Source: Polyangiaceae bacterium (GTDB lineage: Bacteria > Myxococcota_A > Polyangia > Polyangiales > Polyangiaceae). From it: a DNA stretch of 64,000 nt. The position numbers were made by a program, and so were the translations under genes. The stretch lies in assembly GCA_016719945.1 (NCBI GenBank), contig JADJYE010000002.1, forward strand, positions 62,001 to 126,000, written 5' to 3'. Position 1 is the stretch's first letter. Every line of letters begins with the position of its first letter. This document shows, piece after piece, positions 37,574 to 49,025 of this stretch. Under the pieces are notes generated by a model. That model saw only the letters and a list, made by a program, of their open reading frames with translations. It was not told where the DNA came from and did not search any database.

Positions 37574-38214
37574 TCAGGGTCAACCTCCTCCCCCAGAAGA
37601 AGCGCGCCGAGCGCGCGGCCTCGATCGAGCCCTCGTCGAGCCAGCGATGGATCCTCGTCGTGTTCGGTCTCGTCCTGCTCGAGGCCATCGGCTTCGTCCT
37701 TTTCCACCAGACGAAGGAGAAGGAGCTCGCCGAGCAGAAGGCGAAGAATCAGGCCGCTCAAGCCGACATCACGAGCATCCGCACGCTCGTCGAGCAGCAC
37801 ACCCAGGTGAAGGCGGACCTCGAGCTGCTGCGCGCCCGCGAGGACGCGATCTCGAAGCTCGAGAAGGCGAGGACCGGCCCGACCGCCGCGATGCTCGAGC
37901 TCTCGCGGCTGCTCACGCCGGGCAAGGGGCCCACCGTCGACCCCGATCGCTACCAGGCGCAGATCCAGAAGAACCCGCTCTCGGCGATCAACCCGGCGTG
38001 GGACGCGCGGCGCGTCTGGATCAAGTCCTTCAGAGAGAACGGGCGGCTGGTCGAGATCGAGGGCCTCGCGCGCGATTCGACCGGCGTCTCCGAGGTGGCG
38101 CTGAGGGTCAAGGCGTCGTCATACTTCTATGACGTCAGGCTTCTGCCGGGCGGAAAGAAGGCGGACGAGGCTGCCATGGTTGGCTTCGGCATGCAGCTGA
38201 AGGTGAGGTACTGA
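37570..38214 (+). CDS. pilN: Type IV pilus assembly protein PilN
   Basis: This 214-residue protein begins VIRVNLLPQKKR at a GTG that overlaps the pilM stop (GTGA). The N-terminal INLLP motif inserts into PilM. One membrane helix (WILVVFGLVLLEAIGFVLF, residues about 27-45) is followed by a coiled coil and a ferredoxin-like periplasmic domain (VWIKSFRENGRLVEIEGLA). It forms the inner-membrane alignment subcomplex with PilO. The longer in-frame start at 37522 is inside pilM and rejected. Confidence 0.95.
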   Translation: MIRVNLLPQKKRAERAASIEPSSSQRWILVVFGLVLLEAIGFVLFHQTKEKELAEQKAKNQAAQADITSIRTLVEQHTQVKADLELLRAREDAISKLEKARTGPTAAMLELSRLLTPGKGPTVDPDRYQAQIQKNPLSAINPAWDARRVWIKSFRENGRLVEIEGLARDSTGVSEVALRVKASSYFYDVRLLPGGKKADEAAMVGFGMQLKVRY

Positions 38215-38825
38215 TGGCCGTCAAGACTTCGACAAGCAGCCTGGCTCGCCTGTCGCTCCCCGCGAAGTTCGTCTTCGCGCTCATCCTCATGGGCATCGTG
38301 GCCGCCCTGTATTTCGTCGTGTTCTTCACGGACGTCGACGGTCAGATCAACCAAGCGATCGCCCAGGAGCAGTCGCTCAAGGGTGAGCTGCAGCAGGCCG
38401 AGGAGGCGAAGGCCGCCTACCAGAAGGACGTCGAGGAGCGCGCGAAGAAGCAGCAGTCCGAGCGCGAGCAACGCAAGGTGCTCCCGGACGAAGCCGAGAC
38501 GCCGTCCTTCCTGTCGTCCGTGCAGGGCATCGCGACGATCTCGGGCGTCACGCTCAAGACCTACAAGCCAGAGGACGAGGGGTCCGAGGAGTACTACGTC
38601 AGGGTGCCGATGTCCCTCGAGCTCGAGGGGCGCTTCCACCAGATCGCCCGCTTCTTCTTCGGCGTCGGGCAGCTCGACCGCGTCATCAACATCGAGAACA
38701 TCGAGATGGAAGTCATGCCCACCCAGGCGGCGTCGGACACGGGAGAGGTCGTGCTCGCGGTCAAGTGCCTGGCGACCGCGTTCCGCTCCAAGAAGTCGGG
38801 TGAGCCCGAGAAGGGGAAGAAATGA
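38214..38825 (+). CDS. pilO: Type IV pilus assembly protein PilO
   Basis: This 203-residue protein starts in a TGATG overlap with pilN. It has one membrane helix (FVFALILMGIVAALYFVVFF, residues about 19-38), a coiled coil (residues about 45-85) and a pilO-like ferredoxin fold with TPSFLSSVQGIATISGVTL and VPMSLELEGRFHQIARFFFGVGQL. It pairs with PilN across the periplasm. The pilP start lies 4 nt before its stop. Confidence 0.95.
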   Translation: MAVKTSTSSLARLSLPAKFVFALILMGIVAALYFVVFFTDVDGQINQAIAQEQSLKGELQQAEEAKAAYQKDVEERAKKQQSEREQRKVLPDEAETPSFLSSVQGIATISGVTLKTYKPEDEGSEEYYVRVPMSLELEGRFHQIARFFFGVGQLDRVINIENIEMEVMPTQAASDTGEVVLAVKCLATAFRSKKSGEPEKGKK

Positions 38826-39541
38826 GCAAGCGAGTCCGATGGTTCGTGCTCGCGTCTGCCGCCACCCTCGCAGGTTGCGGCGAAGACGAGCCACCTCCGC
38901 CGCCGGCCGCAGCCACGGGCATGCCGGCCGACACCCCGGTCCCGGGGGGCGCGCCGGCAGCGGCGGGCAAGGGGAAGTCCAAGGCCGCCGAGCCGACGGA
39001 CCTGCCCCCGCTCCCGACCCCCGACATCCAGGAGCGGGATTTTCTCGAGTCTCCGGCCAACCGAGACCCGTACAAGACCTACGCGGACCTCTTCATCATC
39101 CGGCCCAAGACGGAGCAGGTGACGATCCAGCGTGAGGTGCTGATCCAGAAGCACTCGCTCGAGTCGCTCAAGATCGTCGGCATCGTCACGGGTACGTCGG
39201 GCCGCGTGCTGGTCCAAGACCCAGACGGTCTCGGCTGGGTGCTGAGGGTCGGCGACTTCGTGGGTCAGCCCGAGGTCGTGAGGAGCGGCGGCGCGGGTGG
39301 CGGCGACGTCGCAGTGAACTGGCGCGTCGACCGGATCCGCGAGAACGACGTCGTCTTCGTGCGCGAGCTCCCCGACCCGACGGCGCCGGCGACGACGCGC
39401 GTCTTGTCTCTGCGCACGCAAGACGAGCTGCGACAGGAGATCCGCACCGGCATCCGCGGTACGCGCCCCGACGAGGACGGGCAAGACGACGACGAGCCCA
39501 AGAAGGAGCCGAAGAAGGCGGCGCCCCGCAAAGGCACCTGA
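38822..39541 (+). CDS. pilP: Type IV pilus assembly lipoprotein PilP
   Basis: This 239-residue protein has a signal peptide and lipobox LAGCG (Cys about 19) and a Pro/Ala linker. It contains the PilP core: HSLESLKIVGIVTG, RVLVQDPDGLGWVLRVGDFVGQ and DRIRENDVVFVRE. It links the PilNO inner-membrane complex to the PilQ secretin. The C-terminal tail (about residues 205-239) is rich in Asp/Lys/Glu. It is normally followed directly by pilQ; here 1.6 kb with a terminator hairpin and an intron remnant intervene. Confidence 0.95.
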   Translation: MSKRVRWFVLASAATLAGCGEDEPPPPPAAATGMPADTPVPGGAPAAAGKGKSKAAEPTDLPPLPTPDIQERDFLESPANRDPYKTYADLFIIRPKTEQVTIQREVLIQKHSLESLKIVGIVTGTSGRVLVQDPDGLGWVLRVGDFVGQPEVVRSGGAGGGDVAVNWRVDRIRENDVVFVRELPDPTAPATTRVLSLRTQDELRQEIRTGIRGTRPDEDGQDDDEPKKEPKKAAPRKGT

Positions 39542-39562
39542 CAGCCGTCTCTGCGCGCTCGC

Positions 39563-39590
39563 GAGCCGCCGCGGTTATCCGCAGCGGCTC
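39563..39590 (+). terminator. Terminator-like hairpin after pilP
   Basis: GAGCCGC-C-GCGG-TTAT-CCGC-A-GCGGCTC forms a 7+4-bp stem with one C/A mismatch and a tetraloop. It is 22 nt after the pilP stop, followed by GTTCACTTT. Group II intron sequence begins 7 nt later, at about 39598. This fits the known preference of group IIC introns for sites just after intrinsic terminators, although the run of T is short. Confidence 0.6.
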
Positions 39591-39597
39591 GTTCACT

Positions 39598-40230
39598 TTG
39601 CGCCCAGCATGGGCGCGACCTTGCGGGTGCAAGTCCCGCCGAGAGGAGACCATCCTGATCGAAGCGAGCCGCAACTGCGGGAGGGCGACCGACCGTGGGG
39701 AGGGGGAGCGAAACCGGGCATGGACAAGACCACAGGGGGCCGAGTGGGGCGAGCGGGCAAGACCGCGAAGCCCATGGTCGAGCTCAGGGACGTAAATCGG
39801 GGGGCGGGGAAGGGTCGCGTTCTTACCTGGAGTCGCCCTGGGCCTGAAGGGCCACGCGCAAGCGGAGCGAGAAGTCAGCCGAGGCCGTAGTAGGCGCGGG
39901 CAACTGCGACGAAGGGCCGAACGGAGAGGAGAGCGAAACGACGTGCGTCTCGGAGGCAAACGGCCGCAATCGAGGCAACTGAGTCCGCAAGGGGTAGGGA
40001 CGTCAGAGCAGGCGGAGCGGGCGAGGCGACCGGAAACGCGCCGAGCGAGCGACCTATGGAGCGGTGGAACGCGCGAACCCAGGCCGCGCTGAAACGGGTG
40101 AAGAAGACAAGGCAGTGCCGGCATCGACGGGATGACGGTGATGAGCGCCGACACCGAAGACCAGGCGCGAGCCGCCAGCCGCCAGTCCCCGGTGCGGCGG
40201 GGCCAGGCGGGTGGGGGCGAGCCCCCACCA
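39598..40230 (+). mobile_element. Degenerate group II intron with remnants of its reverse transcriptase
   Basis: The 5' boundary reads TTGCGCCCAGCATGGGCGCG (consensus GTGCG). The next part, with GGGTGCAAGTCCCGCC and the purine-rich blocks GGCATGGACAAGACCACAG, GAAGTCAGCCGAGG and CGGGCAACTGCG, matches domains I-III of bacterial group II introns as I recall them. Near 40060 the intron-encoded reverse transcriptase N-terminus can be read as AVERAN (40061-40078), AALKRVKK (40083-40106) and QGSAGIDGMTV (40108-40140), one in each of the three frames. PVRR and GGG remnants follow. No YADD catalytic motif, domain V or domain VI is seen. It is non-coding, 3'-truncated and immobile on its own. The right edge is approximate. 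Confidence 0.68.
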
Positions 40231-41142
40231 CCCGCAGGGCTCGACCTTTCTCGACCCGCATACAGCTACGGCTTTCCCACACGCCCACACTCTGCAACAC
40301 GGACGGAACGAGGCCGCCGTTGGTGGACGGGACTTGGAGAAGTCTTCGACCGCGGACCACACGCTATGGGCAGGCGCGATAGGAGCACTGCGCGGGCTGA
40401 TTCGCCGTTACTGAGGGGGATGATCGAGGTCCAGGAGCGTCACGAGGGCACGCCGCAGGTGGACCGCCGCCTGCCGACGGCCTGGACGAGGTCACAAGGA
40501 GCTGGAGCGACGCGGACAGCGTCGCACGCCACCGCCGACGCGGTCCGGGCGGGCGCGGTGATGGACGCCGGCCCGCGGCCCGACCCGTGAACGAAGCCAA
40601 GAGCGCCGTGGACCGACCGCAGACCGCACGCCGGCCCTCTGAATGCCGGCGGCATGCATGAAGGGAAGGTCGCACCAAGGCCCTGACCGCGATGAGGGTG
40701 GGCGGGCGAGCTGACGCGCCCGACCCGAAGCCAGAGCATGCGCGAGTCGGAGGATCTGCGGTCACCTGACGGGGTGGAAGAACTACCCCCGCCGACACGC
40801 CCAAATTCCGCAGCCCGACAGTGGTCCGGCACCGGCTCAGGCGCGCATCTGCGCCACTAACGGGGCGCACGACCTATCGCGAACTGCGAGCCCGGGGAGC
40901 CCCGAGCGCGTCGCCGCACAGGTCGCCGCAAGCACCCGCCATGGTGGAAGAACCCGCCAGGCATCCACATCGCCTCCCATCCGCTACTTGACGAGCTGGG
41001 AGTCCCCCGACTCCCGCGTAACCTCAACCTCCGAACGCCGATGCGGACCGCTTGGGCCCCTATGCCGATTTGGACGGTCGCCCCCGATTCTTAGCAAGGA
41101 ATTGGGCCCATTCGACGGTCGCGACCTAGGCTCGGACCCGCA
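40231..41142. other. Non-coding stretch between intron remnant and pilQ
   Basis: No supported gene. Frames here are Arg/Ser/Pro-biased and lack recognisable motifs on either strand. It may hold further decayed intron or insertion sequence: I found no RT, maturase or transposase motif. A small perfect hairpin, GGGAGTC-CCCC-GACTCCC, lies at 40998-41015. The segment just before pilQ (41090-41142) is the only candidate for a separate pilQ promoter. Confidence 0.5.
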
Positions 41143-43500
<2,358 letters not shown>

Positions 43501-43540
43501 CGGTGGCAACCAGCAGGGCTTTCGACTAGGTTCCGCCGCC

Positions 43541-44212
43541 ATGGCGGCGCCCAGTGAAGCTCGCGGAGAACGGGCCCGAAGCAGCGTGCTGCTCCTCGGG
43601 CTCGTCCTCTTTTGTGGATGCGCGTCATCGGCCCAGCCGGCTGGCGAGGGGTGTTTCGGGCCGGGGGTGAAGTGTGTGCCCGCCCGTGACGCCACCGCGT
43701 CGGCGACCGCCTCCTCCGAGGTCGACCCCTCGGGGCCGGCCGGCCCCGGGCCCGCAGCCTCCGCCTCGGCGTCCAACGCGGCTGCCACCGCTCCGCTCTC
43801 CACGAGCGCCTCCGTCGGGGCCGTGGCCTCCGCGGCGCCTTCGGGGTCGGCGTCGGCGTCGGCGTCCGTGCAGGCCCCTGCCGCCGGCAAGCCCGCGCGC
43901 GTCGAGGTCGGCGACCCGAAGTTCACCACGGGGGACGTGCCCAAGGCGAAGGCCTCGCTCGAGAAGCTCTCCAAGAAGCTCAAGGCGTGCGTCGACGAGC
44001 ACGGGGGGCTCACCGGGGCGTCGGGCGAGCTCGAGCTCCAGTTCCTCGTCCGCGCGGCCGGAATCGCCGAAGGCGTCGAGGTGCTTCGAGCCAAGGGGAT
44101 CGCCGACGACGCGAAGAAATGCGTCCGCGACCTGATGAAGAAGAAGGCGATCGGCACGCCCTCGGAGGATCCGGTGGGGGTCACCGTCGTGCTCAAGCTC
44201 ACCGCCACCTGA
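43541..44212 (+). CDS. Lipoprotein with AgmX/PglI-like C-terminal domain
   Basis: This 223-residue protein has a signal peptide with a lipobox around residue 27 (FCGC). Residues about 45-120 are a low-complexity Ala/Ser/Pro/Gly linker. The C-terminal domain (LKACVDEHGGLTGASGELELQFLVRAAGIAEGVEVLRAKGI...CVRDLMKKK...PVGVTVVLKL) has the two-Cys layout of the AgmX/PglI C-terminal (TonB-like) domain of myxobacterial proteins. It sits between pilQ and prfC, 40 nt after pilQ, so a link to pilus or gliding function is possible but unproven. Confidence 0.75.
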   Translation: MAAPSEARGERARSSVLLLGLVLFCGCASSAQPAGEGCFGPGVKCVPARDATASATASSEVDPSGPAGPGPAASASASNAAATAPLSTSASVGAVASAAPSGSASASASVQAPAAGKPARVEVGDPKFTTGDVPKAKASLEKLSKKLKACVDEHGGLTGASGELELQFLVRAAGIAEGVEVLRAKGIADDAKKCVRDLMKKKAIGTPSEDPVGVTVVLKLTAT

Positions 44213-44218
44213 CCGGAC

Positions 44219-45844
44219 ATGCAGAGCCCCGAGATCCGCCGCGAAGCCGGGAAGCGAAAGACGTTCGCGATCATCAGCCACCCCGACGCGGGCAAGACGA
44301 CCCTCACCGAGAAGCTCTTGCTCTACGGAGGGGCCATCCAGCTCGCGGGCGCCGTGAAGGCCAAGAAGGACCGCTCGCACGCGGTCAGCGACTGGATGGA
44401 GATGGAGCGCGAGCGCGGCATCTCGATCGTGTCGAGCGTGCTGCAGTTCCCGTACGGCGGGAAGCTGATGAACCTCGTCGACACGCCGGGTCACGCCGAC
44501 TTCAGCGAGGACACCTACCGCGCGATCATGGCGACCGACGCGGCCGTCATGCTCCTCGACTGCGCGAAGGGCGTCGAGGCGCAGACCAAGAAGCTGTTCC
44601 GCGTCTGCAAGTTCCGCAAGATGTTGATCTTCACCTTCGTCAACAAGATGGACCGCCCGGGTCGCGACCCGTTCGATCTCATCGGCGAGGTCGAGGACGT
44701 GCTCGGGATCGGCGTCTACCCGATGACCTGGCCCGTGCTCGAGGCCGGGAGCGGACGCTTCCGGGGCGTGTACCACCGCCTGGACAAGCGCGTTCACCTC
44801 TTCGAGCAGGTGGCCCACGGCGGCGCCGAGCGAGCGCCCGAGCGCGTCTTCGCCATCGACGACCCTGTGCTCACGACCCTGCTCGACGACCCGACGCGAA
44901 AGCAGCTGTTGGACGAGCTCGAGCTGCTCGACGCCGCCGGCGACTCGCTCGACGACGCGAAGCTCGCGAAGGGCGAGACGACGCCCATGTTCTTCGGCAG
45001 CGCGCTGACGAACTTCGGTCTACCCCAGTTCCTCGACGCCTTCGTCGAGATGATGCCGCTGCCCGCGCCTCGTCACACCGACAAGGGCGATGTCCCGCCC
45101 GACGACTCGCGCTTCACGGCGTTCGTCTTCAAGATCCAGGCGAACATGGATCGCGCGCACCGAGATCGCATGGCGTTCCTCCGCGTGTGCTCGGGCAAAT
45201 ACGAGCGAGGCATGAAGCTGCGCCACGTGCGGCTCGATCGCGAGATCCGCCTCACGAACCCGACGCAGTTCCTCGCGCAAGAGCGCAGCGTCGTCGACGA
45301 CGGCTTCGCGGGGGACATCATCGGCGTCTTCGACCCCGGTATCTTCCTGATCGGGGACACGCTCACCGACGGGGCGATGCTCAGGTACGACCCGCTCCCG
45401 CAGTTTCCGCCGGAGTACTTCGCGCGCGTCGCGATGATCGATCCGATGAAGCGCAAGCAGCTCAAGAAGGGGCTCGAGCAGCTGGCGCAGGAGGGCAGCA
45501 TTCAGCTGTTTCGCCCCCCGGAGGGCAGGGAGGGTGAGTCCATCGTGGGCGCGGTCGGCGAGCTTCAGTTCGAGGTCGTGCGCCACCGCCTTCAGGCCGA
45601 GTACAACGTCGACTGCCGCATGGAGCGCCTCAGCTACCAGCTGGCCCGCTGGTGCGAGGGCGAGATCCCGCCGCTCGCGAAGCTGGAGTCTCTGCTCTTC
45701 GGGTACGGAGCGACCGACGTGCACGGCAACCCGGTCGTGCTGTTCAAGGGCCCATGGCAGCTCGAGACGTGCGCCAAGTCGTTTCCGAACACGAAGTTCG
45801 TGGAGCTCGGGGTGCGCGGCCCGTCGCTGGACGACGCCAGATGA
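44219..45844 (+). CDS. prfC: Peptide chain release factor 3
   Basis: This 541-residue translational GTPase recycles RF1/RF2 after termination. G motifs: ISHPDAGKTTLTEKLLLYG (G1), RGISIVSSVLQF (G2), DTPGHADFSEDT (G3), NKMDRPGRDP (G4). Domains II-III follow (KIQANMD..HRDRMAFLRVCSGKYERG, FDPGIFLIGDTLTDG, GAVGELQFEVVRHRL). The length is normal for RF3. The downstream aminotransferase start overlaps the stop in an ATGA, so the two are coupled. Confidence 0.97.
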   Translation: MQSPEIRREAGKRKTFAIISHPDAGKTTLTEKLLLYGGAIQLAGAVKAKKDRSHAVSDWMEMERERGISIVSSVLQFPYGGKLMNLVDTPGHADFSEDTYRAIMATDAAVMLLDCAKGVEAQTKKLFRVCKFRKMLIFTFVNKMDRPGRDPFDLIGEVEDVLGIGVYPMTWPVLEAGSGRFRGVYHRLDKRVHLFEQVAHGGAERAPERVFAIDDPVLTTLLDDPTRKQLLDELELLDAAGDSLDDAKLAKGETTPMFFGSALTNFGLPQFLDAFVEMMPLPAPRHTDKGDVPPDDSRFTAFVFKIQANMDRAHRDRMAFLRVCSGKYERGMKLRHVRLDREIRLTNPTQFLAQERSVVDDGFAGDIIGVFDPGIFLIGDTLTDGAMLRYDPLPQFPPEYFARVAMIDPMKRKQLKKGLEQLAQEGSIQLFRPPEGREGESIVGAVGELQFEVVRHRLQAEYNVDCRMERLSYQLARWCEGEIPPLAKLESLLFGYGATDVHGNPVVLFKGPWQLETCAKSFPNTKFVELGVRGPSLDDAR

Positions 45845-47076
45845 ACGTAGAGGCGCCCGCCCTCTTCAAGCCTGCGCGGGAGCTCGAGCCGAGGCTCGGA
45901 AACCGCGATCTCTTCGGCGGGCTCGAGCCCCTGGTGTACATGAACCACGCCGGGATCTCGCCGCCCTCGGTCTGCGTCAGGAAGGCCGTCACGACGCTGC
46001 TCACGGACTACGGCAAGCGCGGCGCGACCGCGTACCTGTCCTGGGCCGCGCAGCGTGATCGCCTGCGCTCCAAGCTCGCTGCGCTGATCGGGGCGGAGTC
46101 CGACGCGCAGGTCGCGCTCACCCTCAACACCACCCGCGGCGTGTCGGACATCGCGCTCTGTTTCGACTGGCGCCCCGCTGACCGAGTCGTCGTGTTCGCG
46201 GGCGAATTCCCGGCCAACGTGACGCCGTGGCAGCAGGCGGCGAGCGCGTTCGGCGCCGAGGTCGTGGTGCTCGATGGGCGCCCGCTCGCGACCGACGAGG
46301 GGCGGGTGCTGGCGCAGCTCGAGCAGACGCTCGAGCTGGGCAAGGTCCGCGTCGTCGCCTTGAGCGCGGTGCAGTTCCAGACCGGGCTGCGCACGCCTCT
46401 GGAGGAGATGAGCCGCCTCTGCCGAGGCAGCGGCGCGAGGCTGTTCGTCGACGCCGTGCAGGCGTGTGGGCTCGTCCCGATCGACGTCCAGAAGCTGGGC
46501 ATCGACTACCTCGCCTGCGGGGCGCACAAGTGGTTGATGGGCCTCGAGGGCGCCGGTTTCGTGTACGCGAGCGCCGACGCGCGGTCGTCGCTCGTGCCGC
46601 GCGTCGCCGGCTGGTTGAGCCACGACGAGCCGACGAGCTTCCTGTTCGAGGGTGGGGGACACCTCCGCCACGATCGGCCGATCCGAGCGGATCTGCGCTT
46701 CCTCGAGGGCGCCAACGTCAGCGCGGCGTCGTTCGCCGCCCTCGAGGCATCGCTCGACCTCACCCTCAAGCTGGGGCTCAGCGAGGTGTTCGACCACGTG
46801 CAGGCGGTCAACGACGCGATCGAGGGCCGCGCGATCGAGCTGGGCTTCACGTCGATGCGCAGCCCACACGCGAACCGGCGAAGCGGGTCGTTGTGCCTCT
46901 CACCGCCGGACGACGTGGACGTCGTGACCTTGCAGCGCGAGATCGTCCGCCAGGGCGTCGCTTGCGCGATCCCCGACGGTTACCTCCGCTTCTCACCGCA
47001 CTGGCCGAACGCCGTCGACGAGTCCGAGCAGGTGGTGCTCACGCTCGAGCACGCGCTCGCCGCCGTGCGCGGGTGA
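45841..47076 (+). CDS. Class V aminotransferase-fold PLP enzyme
   Basis: This 411-residue protein of the cysteine-desulfurase/isopenicillin-N-epimerase fold has YMNHAGISPPSVCVRKAV, ARLFVDAVQACGLVPIDVQKLGIDYLACGAHKWLMG (PLP Lys in GAHKW) and a C-terminal small domain. No Cys-containing desulfurase loop is evident, so kynureninase/epimerase-like or cysteine-desulfurase-like roles remain open. The start at 45841 overlaps the prfC stop; convergent to the next gene with a 6-nt gap. Substrate unknown. Confidence 0.87.
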   Translation: MNVEAPALFKPARELEPRLGNRDLFGGLEPLVYMNHAGISPPSVCVRKAVTTLLTDYGKRGATAYLSWAAQRDRLRSKLAALIGAESDAQVALTLNTTRGVSDIALCFDWRPADRVVVFAGEFPANVTPWQQAASAFGAEVVVLDGRPLATDEGRVLAQLEQTLELGKVRVVALSAVQFQTGLRTPLEEMSRLCRGSGARLFVDAVQACGLVPIDVQKLGIDYLACGAHKWLMGLEGAGFVYASADARSSLVPRVAGWLSHDEPTSFLFEGGGHLRHDRPIRADLRFLEGANVSAASFAALEASLDLTLKLGLSEVFDHVQAVNDAIEGRAIELGFTSMRSPHANRRSGSLCLSPPDDVDVVTLQREIVRQGVACAIPDGYLRFSPHWPNAVDESEQVVLTLEHALAAVRG

Positions 47077-47082
47077 GGCGCT

Positions 47083-48297
47083 CTACTCTTCGCCGACTCC
47101 GCTGATCTTGATCTGGCGGCTCGTGAACGCGAAGTCTTCCTGGAGGGACGCGAGGACTGGGGCCAGCATCACCGTGAGCGAAGACAGGGCGTCGCCAGCC
47201 TCCTCGAGCAGCGAGAGGACCTTCGACGCCAGCGCGTCGGTCGGGTCTTGCGAGCTGCCCAGGTAGTGAGGCAGCGACGCGAGCGGCCCCTCCTCTGGGA
47301 AGGCCCGTCGCGCAGCCTCCTCGAGCAGCGCCGTCGACGTCTTCATTTCGACCCCGTTCTGGCCGAGGCTCGTGTGCAGGAAATAGCAGACGATGGCGCT
47401 CGCCTCGGTGCGGAGCGCGTCGAGCTTCTCCTTGCCGAGCCGCTCGTCCCAGCGCGAGAGCTCGCTGCGCCGCTCGTCGGCGAAGCGACCTGGCGCGGCG
47501 GTCGACAACGGCACGAGGTCTGCGAGGTCGTCCGAGGCGCTCTTGTCGAGGCGAACCCCCCTGAAGATGACGAGGTCGCAGGCGCGCAGCGCGCCGATCA
47601 AGACCCGCGTCGCGGCGTCCCTCAGGAGCGGGACGAGCGCGTGCGCCGCGACGGCGACGGAGGCGCCCTCCGGGATGAGCCGGCTGTCCCGCACCGCCAG
47701 CATCTGCGACGACGACGAGCGGCGCGGGGGCGCGGTCGGCGGGCGGCTGTCGGCGCCTGATCCCGGGGCCGCCGAGGGGGGGTGCCGGCTCACGGGGGGC
47801 TCAGCGCTCGGGGGCTGGGCGGGCGGGGCAGGGCGGCTCGCAGGGCGGGCAGGCGGGGGCTGGCTGGCTGGGGCGGGGCGGCTCAGCGGCGCAGCAGCTG
47901 GGGGGCGGCTCGGCGGCGCGGAGACCCCGGCGGGGGGCGGTCGCGACGAGACCTCTCCTGGGCTTGGGGTCTGCGCGGATCCGACGACGTGGACCGCCAC
48001 GACCTCGACGGCCCTGACCTCGGCCCGCGCCTTCATCCGCGCGGCGACGTCCCGCGCGAGGCTCAGCTCTTGGCCGACCAGCGAAGAGCCTTCGTCGGTC
48101 GCGGCGATCGAGAGGCGGAGCGCGTTGCCCGCGTCCTCTCCGATGGGATCGGCGAGCTCGGGGGACAACGGCTCTCGAAACGCGACGGTGACCTTGCCTC
48201 GGACCTTCACCCCGTCTTGGGCGTTCGAGGCGATGACCCGCGAGACGAACTCGACGCCGTCCTCATCCTTGTCCTTCCCGAACGGCCAAAATCGCAT
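47083..48297 (-). CDS. Pro/Ser-rich linker protein of unknown function
   Basis: This 404-residue protein starts MRFWPFGKDKDEDGVEF at ATG 48297. The N-terminal domain (about 1-115: VRGKVTVAFREPLSPELADPIGED..VGQELSLARDVAARMKARAEV) resembles a flotillin/SPFH-like helical-coil fragment only loosely. A Pro/Ser/Arg/Ala linker (about 120-205) leads to a helical C-terminal domain (VLIGALRACDLVIFRGVRLD...LLEEAGDALSSLTVMLAPVL). No catalytic motifs. An upstream open frame to 48612 is antisense noise and is rejected. Function unknown. Confidence 0.75.
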   Translation of the reverse strand: MRFWPFGKDKDEDGVEFVSRVIASNAQDGVKVRGKVTVAFREPLSPELADPIGEDAGNALRLSIAATDEGSSLVGQELSLARDVAARMKARAEVRAVEVVAVHVVGSAQTPSPGEVSSRPPPAGVSAPPSRPPAAAPLSRPAPASQPPPARPASRPAPPAQPPSAEPPVSRHPPSAAPGSGADSRPPTAPPRRSSSSQMLAVRDSRLIPEGASVAVAAHALVPLLRDAATRVLIGALRACDLVIFRGVRLDKSASDDLADLVPLSTAAPGRFADERRSELSRWDERLGKEKLDALRTEASAIVCYFLHTSLGQNGVEMKTSTALLEEAARRAFPEEGPLASLPHYLGSSQDPTDALASKVLSLLEEAGDALSSLTVMLAPVLASLQEDFAFTSRQIKISGVGEE

Positions 48298-48410
48298 GTG
48301 CACCCCGCCTCCACGCGACCGCCAGGCCGCGTGTCCGAGTGAGCCAAGTCTAGCGAAGCACCTCGAGACCGGCGACAAAACGGCCGTCGCGCGGCCAGCG
48401 ACCGGCCCGC

Positions 48411-49025
48411 TCAGCCGCGCGGGGCCACCGACACGTAGCGGTTCCCCCGCTCGAAGAACCTCCACGGACGTTCGGCCCATACGCCTGCGTAGTCGACGTT
48501 GATGCGGGCCGAGCGGCTCACTGGCGCTCGCCGATCGCCTTCTGCGATCCACAGCGCGCCGCTGGTCAGGTCGGCTCCGTAGTGAGCGCGATGAAGGCCG
48601 AGCGCGCCGCACAGCTTGCCCGGCCCGTTGGTGAGCTCGCGCCGGTGGGGCGCCACCCCTCGGCGCTTGGTCATCAGGTCGAGGCCCGCCACCGGCTCGA
48701 GCGCCCGCACGAGCACCGCGTGCGGCTCGCCGGGCAGACCCGCCGTCACGTTGAAGGCCCAGCTCGAGCCGTAGAGCATGAACATGTACGCCCGGCCCGG
48801 CGGGCCGAACATCGCCTCGGTCCTCTTGGTTCGACGGCCCCTCGCGCTGTGCGCCGCGAGGTCGAGCGGTCCGCGGTAGGCCTCGGTCTCGACGATGCGG
48901 CCGGCCACCAAACCCTCCGGCGACAGGTGGACGAGGACCTTGCCGATGAGCGCTCGTGCGAGCGTGAGCACCGGAGCCTCGTAGAACGAAGCGTCGACGG
49001 CGACGAGCTCCTCGCTCGGCGTCAA
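48411..49025 (-). CDS. mpg: 3-methyladenine DNA glycosylase (Mpg/AAG type)
   Basis: This 204-residue base-excision repair enzyme removes alkylated purines. Family motifs: IVETEAYRGPLDLAAHSARG (catalytic Glu in ETEAY), MFGPPGRAYMFMLYGSSWAFNVT, VLVRALEP and TNGPGKLCGALG. It starts at a rare TTG (49025), whose bases overlap the TGA of the upstream regulator gene (ATTGA), so translation is coupled. No ATG or GTG near the conserved start gives a better fit. Co-transcribed with the NtrC-like regulator. Confidence 0.92.
   Translation of the reverse strand: MTPSEELVAVDASFYEAPVLTLARALIGKVLVHLSPEGLVAGRIVETEAYRGPLDLAAHSARGRRTKRTEAMFGPPGRAYMFMLYGSSWAFNVTAGLPGEPHAVLVRALEPVAGLDLMTKRRGVAPHRRELTNGPGKLCGALGLHRAHYGADLTSGALWIAEGDRRAPVSRSARINVDYAGVWAERPWRFFERGNRYVSVAPRG

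Noticed and set aside
40440..40832. 130-codon minus-strand frame in the pilP-pilQ gap
   Set aside because: Ser/Arg/Pro/Gly-biased with no ribosome site or motif; probably chance opening in high-GC non-coding DNA.
40231..41142. Search for group II intron domain V/VI
   Set aside because: The partial resemblance of CCGATGCGGACCGC near 41037 to a domain V arm has no matching partner strand, so no 3' end of the intron is claimed.
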